From Caballeronia sp. NK8 (GTDB taxonomy: Bacteria; Pseudomonadota; Gammaproteobacteria; Burkholderiales; Burkholderiaceae), in assembly GCF_018408855.1 (NCBI RefSeq), contig NZ_AP024325.1, positions 124,001-188,000 on the forward strand: 64,000 bases of DNA, written 5' to 3'. Shown here piece after piece: positions 20,672 through 30,091 of this stretch. The translations under genes were made by a program, and so were the position numbers. Every line of letters starts with the position of its first letter. Position 1 is the first letter of the stretch. The notes under the pieces were generated by a model. The model saw nothing but the letters and a program-made list of their open reading frames with translations. It ran no database searches and was not told where the DNA came from.

Positions 20672-20711
20672 GTCGTGTCTCCGGTGCCGATGCTGTTATG
20701 ACTCGAACCGC

Positions 20712-21422
20712 TCAAGGCTGGAACGCGGAATGTTCCCTGTCGTGGCGGTCGAGCACCGCCTTTTCGGCGGCGAGGATATGGCAGCGCGTGACGGCTTCCG
20801 CCCACGCGGCGTTGCGCTGTTCGAGCGCGAGTACGATTTCGAAGTGCTGTCGCGCGCTGCGCTCGCGGTCGCGGTCATCGTAGGTGTCGAACGTCCATTT
20901 GATGAGCGGCGTTTCCTTCATCGACCTGAGCGAGCGGTCGAGACGCGCGTTGTTCGCGGCGGCCGTGATGATCGCGTGGAATTCGCCGTTCGCGGTGAAC
21001 CACGCTTCGCAGGATTCGGCGGTCGTCGGATGCTGGGTGATGGCGAGCATCGCGTCGGCCAGTTCTTTGAGACGCGCAATATCCGATGCGCCGATCGAAA
21101 GCGCCGCGCGCCCGGCGAGATACGGCTCGATCAGAAGGCGCGCCTCGAAGATCTCGCGCGCGTCCTGCAAGGTCCACGCCTTCACGCGCACGCCGTAGTT
21201 CGGGCGCGTTTCGACCCAGCCTTCGGCATCCAGCCGACGCAAGGCTTCGCGCACGGGCGTGCGGCTCACACCGAGGCTTCTCGCCAGCACTTCCTCGCGC
21301 AGATACTGGCCGGCGCCGTACTGACCGCCGGCGAGCGCGTCCTTGATGGCGACGTAGACGTCGTCCGCGGAACGCGCTGCTTCGGGCGGGATTGTATGCA
21401 AAACTGGCTCGATCTGCGGCAC
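20712..21422 (-). CDS. GntR family regulator, FCD (FadR) subfamily
   Basis: A 236-residue regulator with a winged helix at residues about 22-90 (LREEVLARSLGVSRTPVREA, GWVETRPNYGVRV) and an all-helical FCD domain whose metal-binding positions are consistent with the family (His in NGEFHAI and in EAVTRCHI). It starts with GTG at 21422. It is the first gene of the operon with the MFS carrier and lyase, so probably represses that operon until a carboxylate inducer binds. Two TTGTATGCAA-type elements lie at and upstream of its start. Confidence 0.9.
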   Translation of the reverse strand: MPQIEPVLHTIPPEAARSADDVYVAIKDALAGGQYGAGQYLREEVLARSLGVSRTPVREALRRLDAEGWVETRPNYGVRVKAWTLQDAREIFEARLLIEPYLAGRAALSIGASDIARLKELADAMLAITQHPTTAESCEAWFTANGEFHAIITAAANNARLDRSLRSMKETPLIKWTFDTYDDRDRERSARQHFEIVLALEQRNAAWAEAVTRCHILAAEKAVLDRHDREHSAFQP

Positions 21423-21468
21423 GATGCGTCCGTTTCGATGGCTAACATCAACATTGTATGCAATGTTG
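21391..21468. promoter_or_regulatory. FCD-GntR operator pair, one inside the regulator's first codons
   Basis: CAACATTG-TATG-CAATGTTG (21449-21468) is a dyad with perfect 8-bp arms, 27 bp upstream of the GTG start. A second core ATTGTATGCAA lies at 21391-21401, within codons 8-11 of the regulator gene. The shared core TTGTATGCAA resembles FadR-subfamily sites (TNGTNNNACNA). Confidence 0.68.
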
Positions 21469-21504
21469 ACGCGATGAAACGTGGGGATTTCCCGCAGTGC
21501 CCGC

Positions 21505-22332
21505 TTACTTCCGGTGTTTCGCCATGTAACCGAGATACGCGATGACGGCGTCGAGATCGCTGTCGCTGATGGCGTTTTTGTCGAAGCCGGGCATTTTCAT
21601 GTCGGGCCAGGCGCGGATCGACTTTGGATTGCGGATGAACGACTTCAGCACCCACGGCTGGAAGTATTCGGTCGGGTTGTGCGGGAGGTTGAGGTCGGGG
21701 CCCATCGAGGCATCGCCCGCGCCGTTCATCTTGTGGCAGACCATGCATTGCGTCGCGAGCACGGTCTGTCCGCGGCGAATCGGCGAATCGGCGGGCACGC
21801 TCTTGTCGACGGCGATTTGCGGAAACCGCGCGGCGAGCGTCGGCGCGATGCGGATCGCATCGACCTTGAAGGGCCATTGCTCGCTGCTGACGCCCGACGC
21901 GCCCGGATCGATCCACACGACATAGAACGGACCGATATCGCCGATGCCCGGCGCTTGCGGCCACGGCGCGTCGGGCGGTTCGATCGCGAGCCACGGTTCG
22001 GCGCGCTGCTTCGCGGCGCTAAAGAGCAACTTCGCCGACAGGTGCGTGACGAAGCCATCGGTGCCGGTTATCTGCAATTCCTTGCCTTCGGGCAATGTCG
22101 TGATGCCGAGCAGCGCGCGCAGCGGCACCGCGCGATACGTCATCGTGCGGTGGAACGTGACGTCGTTCGGCACGCGGATCGTGGCGGCGTCGGGGCGCGC
22201 GAGCAACTGATCGGTCGTGAGCGAGCGTTCGCCGCCGACATTGATCGCGAGGGTCGCGGCAAGCGAGGAAGCGCAAGCCAGCATCAGGCTCGCCAGTGCT
22301 ATTGCATGTCTGAAGCCCATTCGGATCCGCAT
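21505..22332 (-). CDS. secreted cytochrome c fused to a sulfite-oxidase-like domain
   Basis: A 275-residue periplasmic protein. A signal peptide covers residues 1 to about 27 (FRHAIALASLMLACASSL then AATLA). Residues 30-165 resemble the beta-rich molybdopterin-oxidoreductase (SUOX-like) fold, with FHRTMTYRAVPLRALLGI and TGTDGFVTHLS. Residues 185-270 form a class I cytochrome c with one haem motif C196-M-V-C199-H200 and a likely distal Met in WPDMKMPGF. No Mo-cofactor Cys is obvious, so the first domain may be structural. Start alternatives are 22320 and 22368. It lies 82 bp upstream of the GntR gene. Confidence 0.75.
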   Translation of the reverse strand: MRIRMGFRHAIALASLMLACASSLAATLAINVGGERSLTTDQLLARPDAATIRVPNDVTFHRTMTYRAVPLRALLGITTLPEGKELQITGTDGFVTHLSAKLLFSAAKQRAEPWLAIEPPDAPWPQAPGIGDIGPFYVVWIDPGASGVSSEQWPFKVDAIRIAPTLAARFPQIAVDKSVPADSPIRRGQTVLATQCMVCHKMNGAGDASMGPDLNLPHNPTEYFQPWVLKSFIRNPKSIRAWPDMKMPGFDKNAISDSDLDAVIAYLGYMAKHRK

Positions 22333-22413
22333 CCTTTTCTCACGCGCTCTGCCGAACACGAGTCGCATGATTGCACATGGAGGGATCGAATTCCACTTTT
22401 GCGGCGCGGCGGT

Positions 22414-23970
22414 TCAATCGATGCGCGTCTGCCACGCCGCCACCACGCTCGCGCAGAGCGCAATGCCGATGATGTAGTAGAAGCCATCGAGCGAACTGAG
22501 AAAATTCGCCTGCTGCGTAACGACGCGGCTGATCTCGACGAGCGCCAGGCTCCTGGCCTCGGACGCGCTGCGCCCCATGTGTTCGAACGTGCCGATCAGG
22601 CTTTGATACACACTCTGAAAAGTCGGGTTGAACGGATTGACCGCTTCGACGAGCCGTGTCTGATGCAGCGCGACGCGATGCTGTTCGAGAATGATGATCG
22701 TCGCCGTCGAGAACGAATAGGTCAGTTGCTTGACGATGTTCTTGAAGCGATAACCGTGACTGTATTCATCGATTGCGAAGACGCGAAACGTCAGGTTCGC
22801 GACCGGCAACGCGATGAAGAGCAGCAGCATGCCACGCAGGATCATCGGCGCGATGAGCCACGGCATGCTGACATCGGGCGGCAGATTGATCATCCATGTG
22901 CCGATGAACGCGGCCATCAGAAAGCCGGTCATGATCATCCACTTCTTGTGTTTGATGCGCGACGAATAGCGAAAATAGACGACCGCCATCGCGAGTGAAA
23001 CCATCGACGTGAAGCCGACGAGCCGCCCCGCGTTTTCCACCAGATAACCGAGGCCGCCTTCGAGCAGGCGCGAGACGAGAAAGCTCATCGCGTTGTTGAT
23101 GTAATAGAACGCGATGTACAGCACGATGCCCACCTGAAACGTCTTTTCGCGCAGCGCATGCAGCCGCAACAACGGCTTCGGATGATGCCATTGATGCCAC
23201 ACGAACCATCCGAGCGACAGCAGCCCGGCGACTGTCAGCACGATCAACTCGGGCGACGTGCTGAAAAGCTCGAAACGCACCTGCTGCATGACGATCTGCA
23301 GCGCGCCCTGCGCGAACGCGAAGAGAATGTACGGCCAGAAATGCGCGTCGCCGCGCGCGTCGGGCTGCACGCGTCCCGAAGACGGCACGGCGAAGAACGC
23401 CAGCACGCCGAGCGCGACGCCCGCGAACGCGGTGCACGAAAAGAGCGCGCGCCAGCCCAGCGAGGCGACCAGATACCCGCCGCACAAGGGCGCGAGCGCG
23501 GTGCCGAGCAGAATCATGTTGAGAAAGCGGCGCGTCGCGGCGGGGCGCTCTTGCGCACTGAAGCGCGTCTGGATCAGGATGCGCGCGGCGCTCATCATCG
23601 GACCGATGAAGTAGCCCTGAAAGCCGCGCGCGAGCGCCAGTTCGATAGCCGATTCGGACAGCGTCGCCGCCACCGCGCCCGCCGCGAAAAGCAGCAGACA
23701 TCCCGCGATATAGCGCCGGTTGCCGAGCCGCTCGATCCACCATTGCTGCAGCAGGATGCCGAGCACGGACGCCACCGCATACGCGCTCGATGCCCACACG
23801 AGCTCATCGGATGTTGCATTGATGCCGCCCGCGATATAGCTCGTGAAGAACGAAAAGACGGAATTGTCGAAGTAATCGAGACCCGTGGCGAGCGCGATGG
23901 CCCAAGGAAACAGGTCGCCACGAAAACGCCCGGCGATTTGCTTCGGATATCGAAACGAAGCCGTGGTCAT
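22414..23970 (-). CDS. MFS multidrug exporter, DHA2 (EmrB/QacA) family
   Basis: A 518-residue major facilitator with about 14 hydrophobic segments. Helix 1 reads PWAIALATGLDYFDNSVFSF. LSESAIELALARGFQGYFIG and LLGTALAPLCGGYLVASLGW match the motif A/C regions of 14-helix drug exporters. Its ATG overlaps the MerR stop (ATGA at 23967-23970), so the two are translationally coupled. A MerR regulator that senses a drug or stress molecule is the expected activator. Confidence 0.88.
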   Translation of the reverse strand: MTTASFRYPKQIAGRFRGDLFPWAIALATGLDYFDNSVFSFFTSYIAGGINATSDELVWASSAYAVASVLGILLQQWWIERLGNRRYIAGCLLLFAAGAVAATLSESAIELALARGFQGYFIGPMMSAARILIQTRFSAQERPAATRRFLNMILLGTALAPLCGGYLVASLGWRALFSCTAFAGVALGVLAFFAVPSSGRVQPDARGDAHFWPYILFAFAQGALQIVMQQVRFELFSTSPELIVLTVAGLLSLGWFVWHQWHHPKPLLRLHALREKTFQVGIVLYIAFYYINNAMSFLVSRLLEGGLGYLVENAGRLVGFTSMVSLAMAVVYFRYSSRIKHKKWMIMTGFLMAAFIGTWMINLPPDVSMPWLIAPMILRGMLLLFIALPVANLTFRVFAIDEYSHGYRFKNIVKQLTYSFSTATIIILEQHRVALHQTRLVEAVNPFNPTFQSVYQSLIGTFEHMGRSASEARSLALVEISRVVTQQANFLSSLDGFYYIIGIALCASVVAAWQTRID

Positions 23971-24446
23971 TCGTCGATATCCTTGCGCGGCTTGCGCGCG
24001 GCCATGCGTTCCTGCAACAGCGTTTCCTTGCTTTCGCCCGCAATTCTCCGCCGCAGATAGTCGAGGTCGCCGGCGAGTTCGCTGCGCACCGCCTGTGCTT
24101 CCTTCAGTTCGCGGCGCACGGCGGCGATGCGCGCATCCACCGCTTCGATCTGCTGCGACAGCGCTGCTTCGATTTCGCGCAAGGAGGACGCCGAGTAACC
24201 GGTGCGGCCTTCGCCTTGCGTTTCCATCGGCCGCTTCAGCATCTCGACGATGCCCTGCAGCGAGAATCCCAGCGAGCGCAGGCGCAGAATCCGCGCAAAC
24301 AGCTCCAGATCCTGCTCGCTGTAGAGCCGGTAGCGGCCTTCGCTGCGCGTGGGCGTGACAAGTCCGCGCTCCTCGTAGTACTTGAGCGTGCGCGGCGTGA
24401 CTTGCAGGCGCTCGGCGGCGTCGCGGATGGTGAGAAGCGCGGGCAT
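23967..24446 (-). CDS. MerR family transcriptional regulator
   Basis: A 159-residue MerR-type activator. The N-terminal winged helix (residues 1-70) reads LTIRDAAERLQVTPRTLKYY, EERGLVTPTRSEGRYRLYSE and ARILRLRSLGFSLQGI. A long coiled-coil dimerisation helix follows (about 95-140, LREIEAALSQQIEAVDARIA). No cysteine pair for metal is visible, so an organic inducer is more likely. It is the first gene of an operon with the drug exporter, and a 26-bp dyad lies 45 bp upstream of its start. Confidence 0.9.
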   Translation of the reverse strand: MPALLTIRDAAERLQVTPRTLKYYEERGLVTPTRSEGRYRLYSEQDLELFARILRLRSLGFSLQGIVEMLKRPMETQGEGRTGYSASSLREIEAALSQQIEAVDARIAAVRRELKEAQAVRSELAGDLDYLRRRIAGESKETLLQERMAARKPRKDIDE

Positions 24447-24490
24447 GGCGGATATCCCGATGACGATGCGGATGCCGCGTAGCTTAACAC

Positions 24491-24516
24491 AAACCTGTAC
24501 GTTCGCGTGCAGGTTT
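24491..24516. promoter_or_regulatory. MerR-type dyad operator
   Basis: AAACCTGTACG-TTCG-CGTGCAGGTTT: 11-bp arms with one mismatch around a 4-nt centre, between the MerR gene and the divergent phosphatidyltransferase gene. Spacing and symmetry suit a MerR dimer bound between -35 and -10. Confidence 0.7.
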
Positions 24517-24619
24517 GCCGGGCATGCCAGGTGCTTGGGAAAGAGGGTGCGATGATAGACTTGAACGCCTCGCGACGCCGACCGCCGGTGCCGCCCGAAC
24601 GTCACGAAAACAGAAACGA

Positions 24620-25234
24620 ATGAAAGCCAAACGATTCTCGATGATCCGCGATTTCCACCTGGCCGACTGGTTCACGCTGGGTAATGCGGTGTGCGGCACG
24701 GGCGCGCTGTTCTCGTCGATGTCCTACCTCGACGATTCCGACGTCCTGCATATCTACCTCGCCTGCGCGCTGGTGTTCGCGGCGCTCGTTTTCGACGTGC
24801 TCGACGGCCGCATTGCGCGATGGCGTCAGAAGGCGTCGCTTCTGGGCAAGGAACTGGATTCGCTCGCCGACGTGATCTCGTTCGGCGTCGCGCCGGCGAT
24901 CATCGGCTATGGATTCGGCATGCGCGGGCTGTATGACCGCGTGATTCTGGCGTATTTCGTCGCGTGCGGCGTGTCGCGTCTCGCGCGCTATAACGTGACG
25001 ACCGAGGAAATGTCGGGCGCGAGCGGCAAGGTCACGCACTTCGAGGGCACGCCGATTCCCACGTCGTTCGTCATCGTGCTGTTGCTGACCATCGGCGCGT
25101 GGTCCGGCGCGATCGGCGAGAGCATGTGGCTCGGCACGGTGCGTTTCGGCGGCTTCACGCTGCATCCGCTCGTGCTGATCTATGCGATTTCCGGCTCGCT
25201 GATGATCAGCCGCATTCGCATTCCTAAGCCGTGA
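24620..25234 (+). CDS. pssA: CDP-alcohol phosphatidyltransferase, phosphatidylserine synthase-like
   Basis: A 204-residue integral membrane enzyme that transfers a phosphatidyl group from CDP-diacylglycerol to an alcohol, most likely serine. The full signature D-x2-D-G-x2-A-R-x8-G-x3-D-x3-D is present at D59, D62-G63, A66-R67, G76, D80 and D84. About six hydrophobic helices follow. HFEGTPIPTSF is typical of PssA of the type II class. The ATG at 24620 is chosen because the sequence before it lacks hydrophobic or family features. The end overlaps the convergent LysR gene by 11 bp. It stands alone, outside the usual psd-pssA context, so it could be a second copy. Confidence 0.85.
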   Translation: MKAKRFSMIRDFHLADWFTLGNAVCGTGALFSSMSYLDDSDVLHIYLACALVFAALVFDVLDGRIARWRQKASLLGKELDSLADVISFGVAPAIIGYGFGMRGLYDRVILAYFVACGVSRLARYNVTTEEMSGASGKVTHFEGTPIPTSFVIVLLLTIGAWSGAIGESMWLGTVRFGGFTLHPLVLIYAISGSLMISRIRIPKP

Positions 25235-26180
25235 CCAGTTGCGGCGCGCTCGTCACAGCGCGCGCCGCGCGGCCGGCGCTCACGTCGAACTTTCCCTGTA
25301 GCGACGTCGCCAGAAACTCGACGAAAGTCCTGATCTTCGCGTCGACGTGCTGGCGCGACGGATAGACCGCGTACACGCTCGCGCCCCGCAGCGGATAGTC
25401 GGGAAAGAGGCGCACGAGACGACCCGCGCTGATGTCGTCGGCGACGAAATAATGCGGCATCGCCGAGACGCCCGCGCCCGCCACCAGCGCGACGCGAATC
25501 GCTTCGGCGTCGTTCACCACGATCTGATCGGCGGCTTCGGCGTTGCCGGTCCAGCCGGATGCGAGTTCCGCGTGCCAGTCGCACGGATGCGCGAACGGTG
25601 CGTTGATGCGCGTGAGCGCGTGCATCGGCAGGTCGCCGACGGATTCCACCGCGTGACGCTTGAGATACGCCGGCGCCGCGACGAGCACGCGCTGAAAGCG
25701 CCCAACAATGCGGTAGGTGTGGCCCGAATCGGGCAGCGAGGCCGCCGACAGCACCGACACGTCGAACTGCTCCTGCACGAGGTCCGGCATGCCCGGCAGC
25801 AGTTTCAGATCGACCGTCACCTGCGGATGCGCGCGCCGGTATTCCACGATCGTCGACATCAGTTGCGTGAGGCCCAGATCGGGCACCGCATGCACCCGCA
25901 GGCGGCCGCGCGGGATCGTGGTGGCGTCGCTGGCTTCGGCGTCGGCGGCGTCGATTTCGGCGAGAATCGTCTTGCACTTGCGGTAGTAACGCTCGCCGCT
26001 GTCGGTGAGCGATACGCGGCGCGTCGTGCGCTGCAAAAGCCGCGTGCGCAGCTCGTCTTCGAGCGACACGACCGCGCGCGACACGATGCCCACGCTGCAA
26101 TCCATGTCCTTGGCGACGCCGCTGAAGCTGCCGGTTTCGGCGACGCGCGAGAACACGCGCATGCTGAAGAGCTTGTCCAT
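25224..26180 (-). CDS. LysR family transcriptional regulator
   Basis: A 318-residue LysR-type regulator. The N-terminal HTH reads MDKLFSMRVFSRVAETGSFS, then LEDELRTRLLQRTTRRVSLT, with the substrate-binding domain from about residue 90 (GRLRVHAVPDLG). The start at 26180 has GGAGG ten bases upstream; 26207 would place that SD inside the gene. It belongs to the CrgA-like subgroup. The neighbouring leftward MFS exporter is upstream on the same strand, so a regulatory link is possible but not shown. Confidence 0.92.
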   Translation of the reverse strand: MDKLFSMRVFSRVAETGSFSGVAKDMDCSVGIVSRAVVSLEDELRTRLLQRTTRRVSLTDSGERYYRKCKTILAEIDAADAEASDATTIPRGRLRVHAVPDLGLTQLMSTIVEYRRAHPQVTVDLKLLPGMPDLVQEQFDVSVLSAASLPDSGHTYRIVGRFQRVLVAAPAYLKRHAVESVGDLPMHALTRINAPFAHPCDWHAELASGWTGNAEAADQIVVNDAEAIRVALVAGAGVSAMPHYFVADDISAGRLVRLFPDYPLRGASVYAVYPSRQHVDAKIRTFVEFLATSLQGKFDVSAGRAARAVTSAPQLVTA

Positions 26181-26272
26181 GTCCGCTTTACCTCCGATTC
26201 CGATCATGTCATCGATGGAATCAAGATACGTTCGCTAAGCGCTCCACGCCATCAGCCGTGCATACAGCCGGA

Positions 26273-27493
26273 TCATCCTTGCGTATAGGTGCGGGCCGCG
26301 TGATGCCGGCCGATCACGATGAAATGCGCCAGCGCGATGAGCGGAAACACCGTCGCGACGCTCGCGACGAGCGTCCAGCCGCCGCGCTCGTAAAGCGGGC
26401 TCGCGAACGCCGAACCGATCGCGCCGCCGACGAAAATGCTCGTCATGTACACCGCGTTCAGCCGGTTGCGGCTCGTCGCGTGCAGCGCGTAGATTTCGCG
26501 CTGGCCGAGCACCATGTTCATCTGCACGGCGAAATCGAGCACGATGCCGGTCACGACGAGCGCGCCGACGCCCCATGCCGGATGAATCACCACCGGCAGA
26601 TACGCGACGGCCGCGAGAATCAGCGCGATGAACGTCGCGCGCACCGTGTGGCCCGCGTCCGCAAGCCGCCCGGCGATGGGCGCGGACGTCGCGCCGGTCG
26701 CGCCGATCAGCGCGAAGATGCCGATGGCCGTCTGCGTGAGCCCGTAATGCCGCGTCAGCTCGACGGGAATCGCGGTCCAGAACAGACTGAACGACGCGAA
26801 CATCAGCCCCTGATAGAGCGAGCGATGCCGCAGGACCGGCATCGTCCGCACGAGATGGCCGAGCGAGCCGATCAATTGAAAGTACGTCGCCCGGTGATCC
26901 GGCTGACGGCGCGGGATCGTGAGCGCGAGCACGGTCGTGATGCCGATCATCAGCACGGCGGCGGCGCCGAACATCGCGCGCCAGCCGAAGTGACCCGCGA
27001 CGAGACTCGATATCGGCCGCGACAGCAGAATGCCGAGCAGCAGCCCGCTCATGATGGTGCCGACCACCTTGCCGCGCGATTCGTCGGGCGCGAGGTGCGC
27101 CGCGAGCGGAATCAGGATCTGCACCGCCACCGACGAAAAGCCGATCGCGAGCGAGATCACGAGAAACCAGCCGGGCGTGTGCGTGAACGTGGCGGCGGTG
27201 AGGCTCGCGATCGATACCAGCGCGGTCGCGATCATGAGCTTTCGGTTTTCCAGCAGGTCGCCGAGCGGCACGATGAAGAACAGCCCGAGTGCATAGCCGA
27301 TCTGCGTGAGCGACACGATCAGGCTCGCCGTGCCGCCCGCCATGTGCAGGTCGGGCGCGATGAGTTCGGTGATCGGCTGCGCGTAATACAGATTGGCGAC
27401 GATCGCGCCGCAGCAGAACGCGAAGAGCGCGATCAGGCCGCGCGTGAGCTCGACGTGCTTGCCGTCGAGCGCGGTCGATGTTGGAGTCGACAT
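26273..27493 (-). CDS. MFS transporter, DHA1-like exporter
   Basis: A 406-residue 12-helix major facilitator. IVANLYYAQPITELI in helix 1, LGLFFIVPLGDLLENRKLMI in loop 2-3, PLAAHLAPDESRGKVVGTIM and GLLLGILLSRPISSLVAGHF (motif C, antiporter signature) place it in the YnfM-like DHA1 group. It is divergent from the response regulator gene at 27683 by 189 bp. Confidence 0.88.
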   Translation of the reverse strand: MSTPTSTALDGKHVELTRGLIALFAFCCGAIVANLYYAQPITELIAPDLHMAGGTASLIVSLTQIGYALGLFFIVPLGDLLENRKLMIATALVSIASLTAATFTHTPGWFLVISLAIGFSSVAVQILIPLAAHLAPDESRGKVVGTIMSGLLLGILLSRPISSLVAGHFGWRAMFGAAAVLMIGITTVLALTIPRRQPDHRATYFQLIGSLGHLVRTMPVLRHRSLYQGLMFASFSLFWTAIPVELTRHYGLTQTAIGIFALIGATGATSAPIAGRLADAGHTVRATFIALILAAVAYLPVVIHPAWGVGALVVTGIVLDFAVQMNMVLGQREIYALHATSRNRLNAVYMTSIFVGGAIGSAFASPLYERGGWTLVASVATVFPLIALAHFIVIGRHHAARTYTQG

Positions 27494-27682
27494 AAGGGTT
27501 TCCAGGGAGGCAGATCGGGACTATACGGTTTTGCCGCGCAACGCGCTCGACACGCCCTCCACCCGGTTTCATCACAGGAATGCCGGATTCGAAGCAAACG
27601 CTTCAAACCTATACGTACATATGATTTTCCGGGCGACGCCGCGTGCGTAAGATGACCTTCATTCAGGCGGTGGACCTGTCCC

Positions 27683-28102
27683 ATGCCCGCCGACATTCAC
27701 GCACGGCCCAGGACTACGCCCTTGCAATCCCCATCGAGAGTTTCCGTGATCGACGATGACGAATCCGTCCGCGTCGCCTCTTCAAGCCTGTTGCGCTCGC
27801 TTGGCTGGGAGGTCAGTCTGTATCCGTCGGCGGAGTCGTTTCTCGACGATGACTCGCTCGACGGTCTCGCGTGCATCATCACCGATCTCAACATGCCCGG
27901 CATGTCCGGCCTGCAACTGCAACAGCGCCTGCGCGAGCTGAAGCCGGGCGTGCCGGTCATGTTCATCACCGCATTCGCTTCCGACGCCGCGCGCCGTCAG
28001 GCGCTCGACGGCGGCGCGGTGTGCTTTCTCGGCAAGCCTGTCGACGGCGCGGCGGTCGCGGATTGTCTGGAGCGCATCAGGCAAGGCTTTTTGAAGGGCT
28101 AG
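27683..28102 (+). CDS. single-domain response regulator (receiver only)
   Basis: A 139-residue CheY/FixJ-type receiver without an output domain. Acidic pocket IDDDE at 23-27, phosphoacceptor D68 in IITDLNMPGMSG, switch Thr in FITAF and K118 in FLGKPVDG are all intact. It is followed 138 bp later by a hybrid-context kinase and a FixJ-like regulator. Stand-alone receivers next to such pairs often act as phosphate sinks or competitors for the kinase. Confidence 0.9.
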   Translation: MPADIHARPRTTPLQSPSRVSVIDDDESVRVASSSLLRSLGWEVSLYPSAESFLDDDSLDGLACIITDLNMPGMSGLQLQQRLRELKPGVPVMFITAFASDAARRQALDGGAVCFLGKPVDGAAVADCLERIRQGFLKG

Positions 28103-28240
28103 AATTCATTTCGTCATGGTTTCGATGCGTCGCGCGCCAATCGCGACCTTTTCAACGAACGTCTTTTTCGAACGCTCAATGACCCAGTCGCTCGTCTCGT
28201 TCGTCGTTCGTTTCCATTCGCCGGCGTCAGACCGGCCGTG

Positions 28241-30091
28241 ATGGAGACATTCCAGAGCGCGCCGCGTGCGGCGCGTCACGATACCCGCATCGTGTCGATG
28301 CTCGCGGCCGCCATCGCGCTGGGCGTGTTCCTGATCGACGCCCTCACGCCACTCGATATCGCCATCGCGGTGCTGTATGTGGTCGTCGTGCTGCTCGTCG
28401 CGTCGACGGGCAATCGCGCCGCGACCGTCACCATCGCGTGGGGCTGCGTCGTGCTGACGCTCGTCGGCTTCATTCTTTCGCACGACCAGAACGTGTCGGG
28501 CGGCGCGCTCGCGCGCTGCGCGGTGAGTCTCGTCGCGATCGGCACGACCGCCGTCCTTTCGCTGCGCAATCAGGCCACCACGACCAAGATGCAGGAGCAG
28601 CTCGAACTGCTCAATCTCGCGCACGACGCGATCGTCGCGCACGACATGAACGACCGCATCACGTTCTGGAATCGCGGCGCCGAAGCGCTCTACGGCTGTC
28701 CGGCGCAAGAGGCACTCGGCCAGCCGATCCATCGCATGACGCAGGCGCACTCGCCCGTGCCGCACGCGCAGATCCGCGCGGAACTGCTGCGCTCGGGCCG
28801 CTGGGACGGCGAGATCACGCGCGTGCGCCACGATGGCAGCGAGATCGTGATCGCGAGCCGCGCGGCCTTGCTGCGCGATGCGAAAGGCCAGCCGCGCGCG
28901 GTGCTCGCGACGAGCAACGACATCACGCAGCGCAAGCGCATGGAAGCGGAGTTGCAGCGTCAGCGCGACGCGTTGAAGCGCAGCGAGGCGTTCCTGCTCG
29001 ACGCGCAACGCCTGTCGCGCACGGGCAGCATCGCGACGCGCCTGCCCGCCGGCACGATGTGGTGGTCAGACGAGGCGTATCGCATCTTCGATTACCCGCG
29101 CGATATCGAACTGTCCATCGACGCGATTCTCGCGCGCACGCATCCCGACGACGTCGAGATCGTGCGCGGCGCGCATCACGCGGCGCTCGACGGCGCGTGC
29201 GACATCGACGTGGAGCATCGTCTGCTGTTGCCGGACGGCACGGTGAAGCACGTGCATTTCGTCGCGCATCGCGCATCGACGGAAGCCGATGGCGATGAAT
29301 ACGTCGGCGCGCTCATGGACGTGACCGACACCAAGCTCGCGCAGGAAGCGCTCGCGCGCTCGACCGCCGAGCTCGCGCACGTCACGCGGGTCACGATGCT
29401 GGGCGAGCTGGCCGCGTCGATCGCGCATGAAGTCACGCAGCCGATGGCCGCGATCGTCACGAGCGGCGACGCCGGCTTGCGCTGGCTCAACCGCGCGCAG
29501 CCGGAAATCGCGGAGGCGCAGCAATCGATCACGCAGATGATTCGCGACGCCAGGCGCGCGAGCGAGGTCATCGCACGCATTCGCGCGATGGCGAGAAAGC
29601 GCGACAGCCAGCCCGCCACGCTCGATGTGAACGAGATCGTCGGCGAGACGATCGAACTCGTGCGGCGCGAGCTTGCGCGTCATCGCGTGGAGGTTCGCAC
29701 CGAACTCGCGACGCCCGCGCCGACCGTGCAGTGCGATCGCGTGCAGTTGCAGCAGGTGCTCATCAACCTGATCATGAACGCCGCGCAGGCGATGTCCGGC
29801 GTGAACGGGGCGCGCGTGCTGCGCGTCGCGACGGGCGGGAGTCTGAGCGATGAAGGCTGTGTGCAGATCACGGTGCAGGATTCCGGCACGGGCATCAGCG
29901 AGGACAACGCCCGCCGCCTCTTCGACGCGTTCTTCACGACGAAGGCCGAAGGCATGGGCATGGGTTTGTCGATTTGCCGTTCGATCATCGAGGCGCACGG
30001 CGGCAGGATCTGGGCGGAATCGCCCGATGAAGGCGGCGCGCGCTTGCGCTTCGTGCTGCCCGAACACGCAGGGGGAGACGATGAGCATTGA
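28241..30091 (+). CDS. PAS-containing membrane sensor histidine kinase (FixL-like class)
   Basis: A 616-residue kinase. Residues 1 to about 105 contain three or four membrane helices. A PAS domain follows near 115-235 (AHDMNDRITFWNRGAEALYG), then a second PAS with PAC-like segment (about 250-370). A HisKA box has phosphorylated H396 in SIAHEVTQP, and an HATPase domain carries DSGTGIS and GMGMGLSICRSI. The AHEVxQP box marks the kinase group that pairs with FixJ/TodT-like regulators. An in-frame GTG at 28238 is an alternative start. The stop overlaps the next gene. Confidence 0.92.
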   Translation: METFQSAPRAARHDTRIVSMLAAAIALGVFLIDALTPLDIAIAVLYVVVVLLVASTGNRAATVTIAWGCVVLTLVGFILSHDQNVSGGALARCAVSLVAIGTTAVLSLRNQATTTKMQEQLELLNLAHDAIVAHDMNDRITFWNRGAEALYGCPAQEALGQPIHRMTQAHSPVPHAQIRAELLRSGRWDGEITRVRHDGSEIVIASRAALLRDAKGQPRAVLATSNDITQRKRMEAELQRQRDALKRSEAFLLDAQRLSRTGSIATRLPAGTMWWSDEAYRIFDYPRDIELSIDAILARTHPDDVEIVRGAHHAALDGACDIDVEHRLLLPDGTVKHVHFVAHRASTEADGDEYVGALMDVTDTKLAQEALARSTAELAHVTRVTMLGELAASIAHEVTQPMAAIVTSGDAGLRWLNRAQPEIAEAQQSITQMIRDARRASEVIARIRAMARKRDSQPATLDVNEIVGETIELVRRELARHRVEVRTELATPAPTVQCDRVQLQQVLINLIMNAAQAMSGVNGARVLRVATGGSLSDEGCVQITVQDSGTGISEDNARRLFDAFFTTKAEGMGMGLSICRSIIEAHGGRIWAESPDEGGARLRFVLPEHAGGDDEH

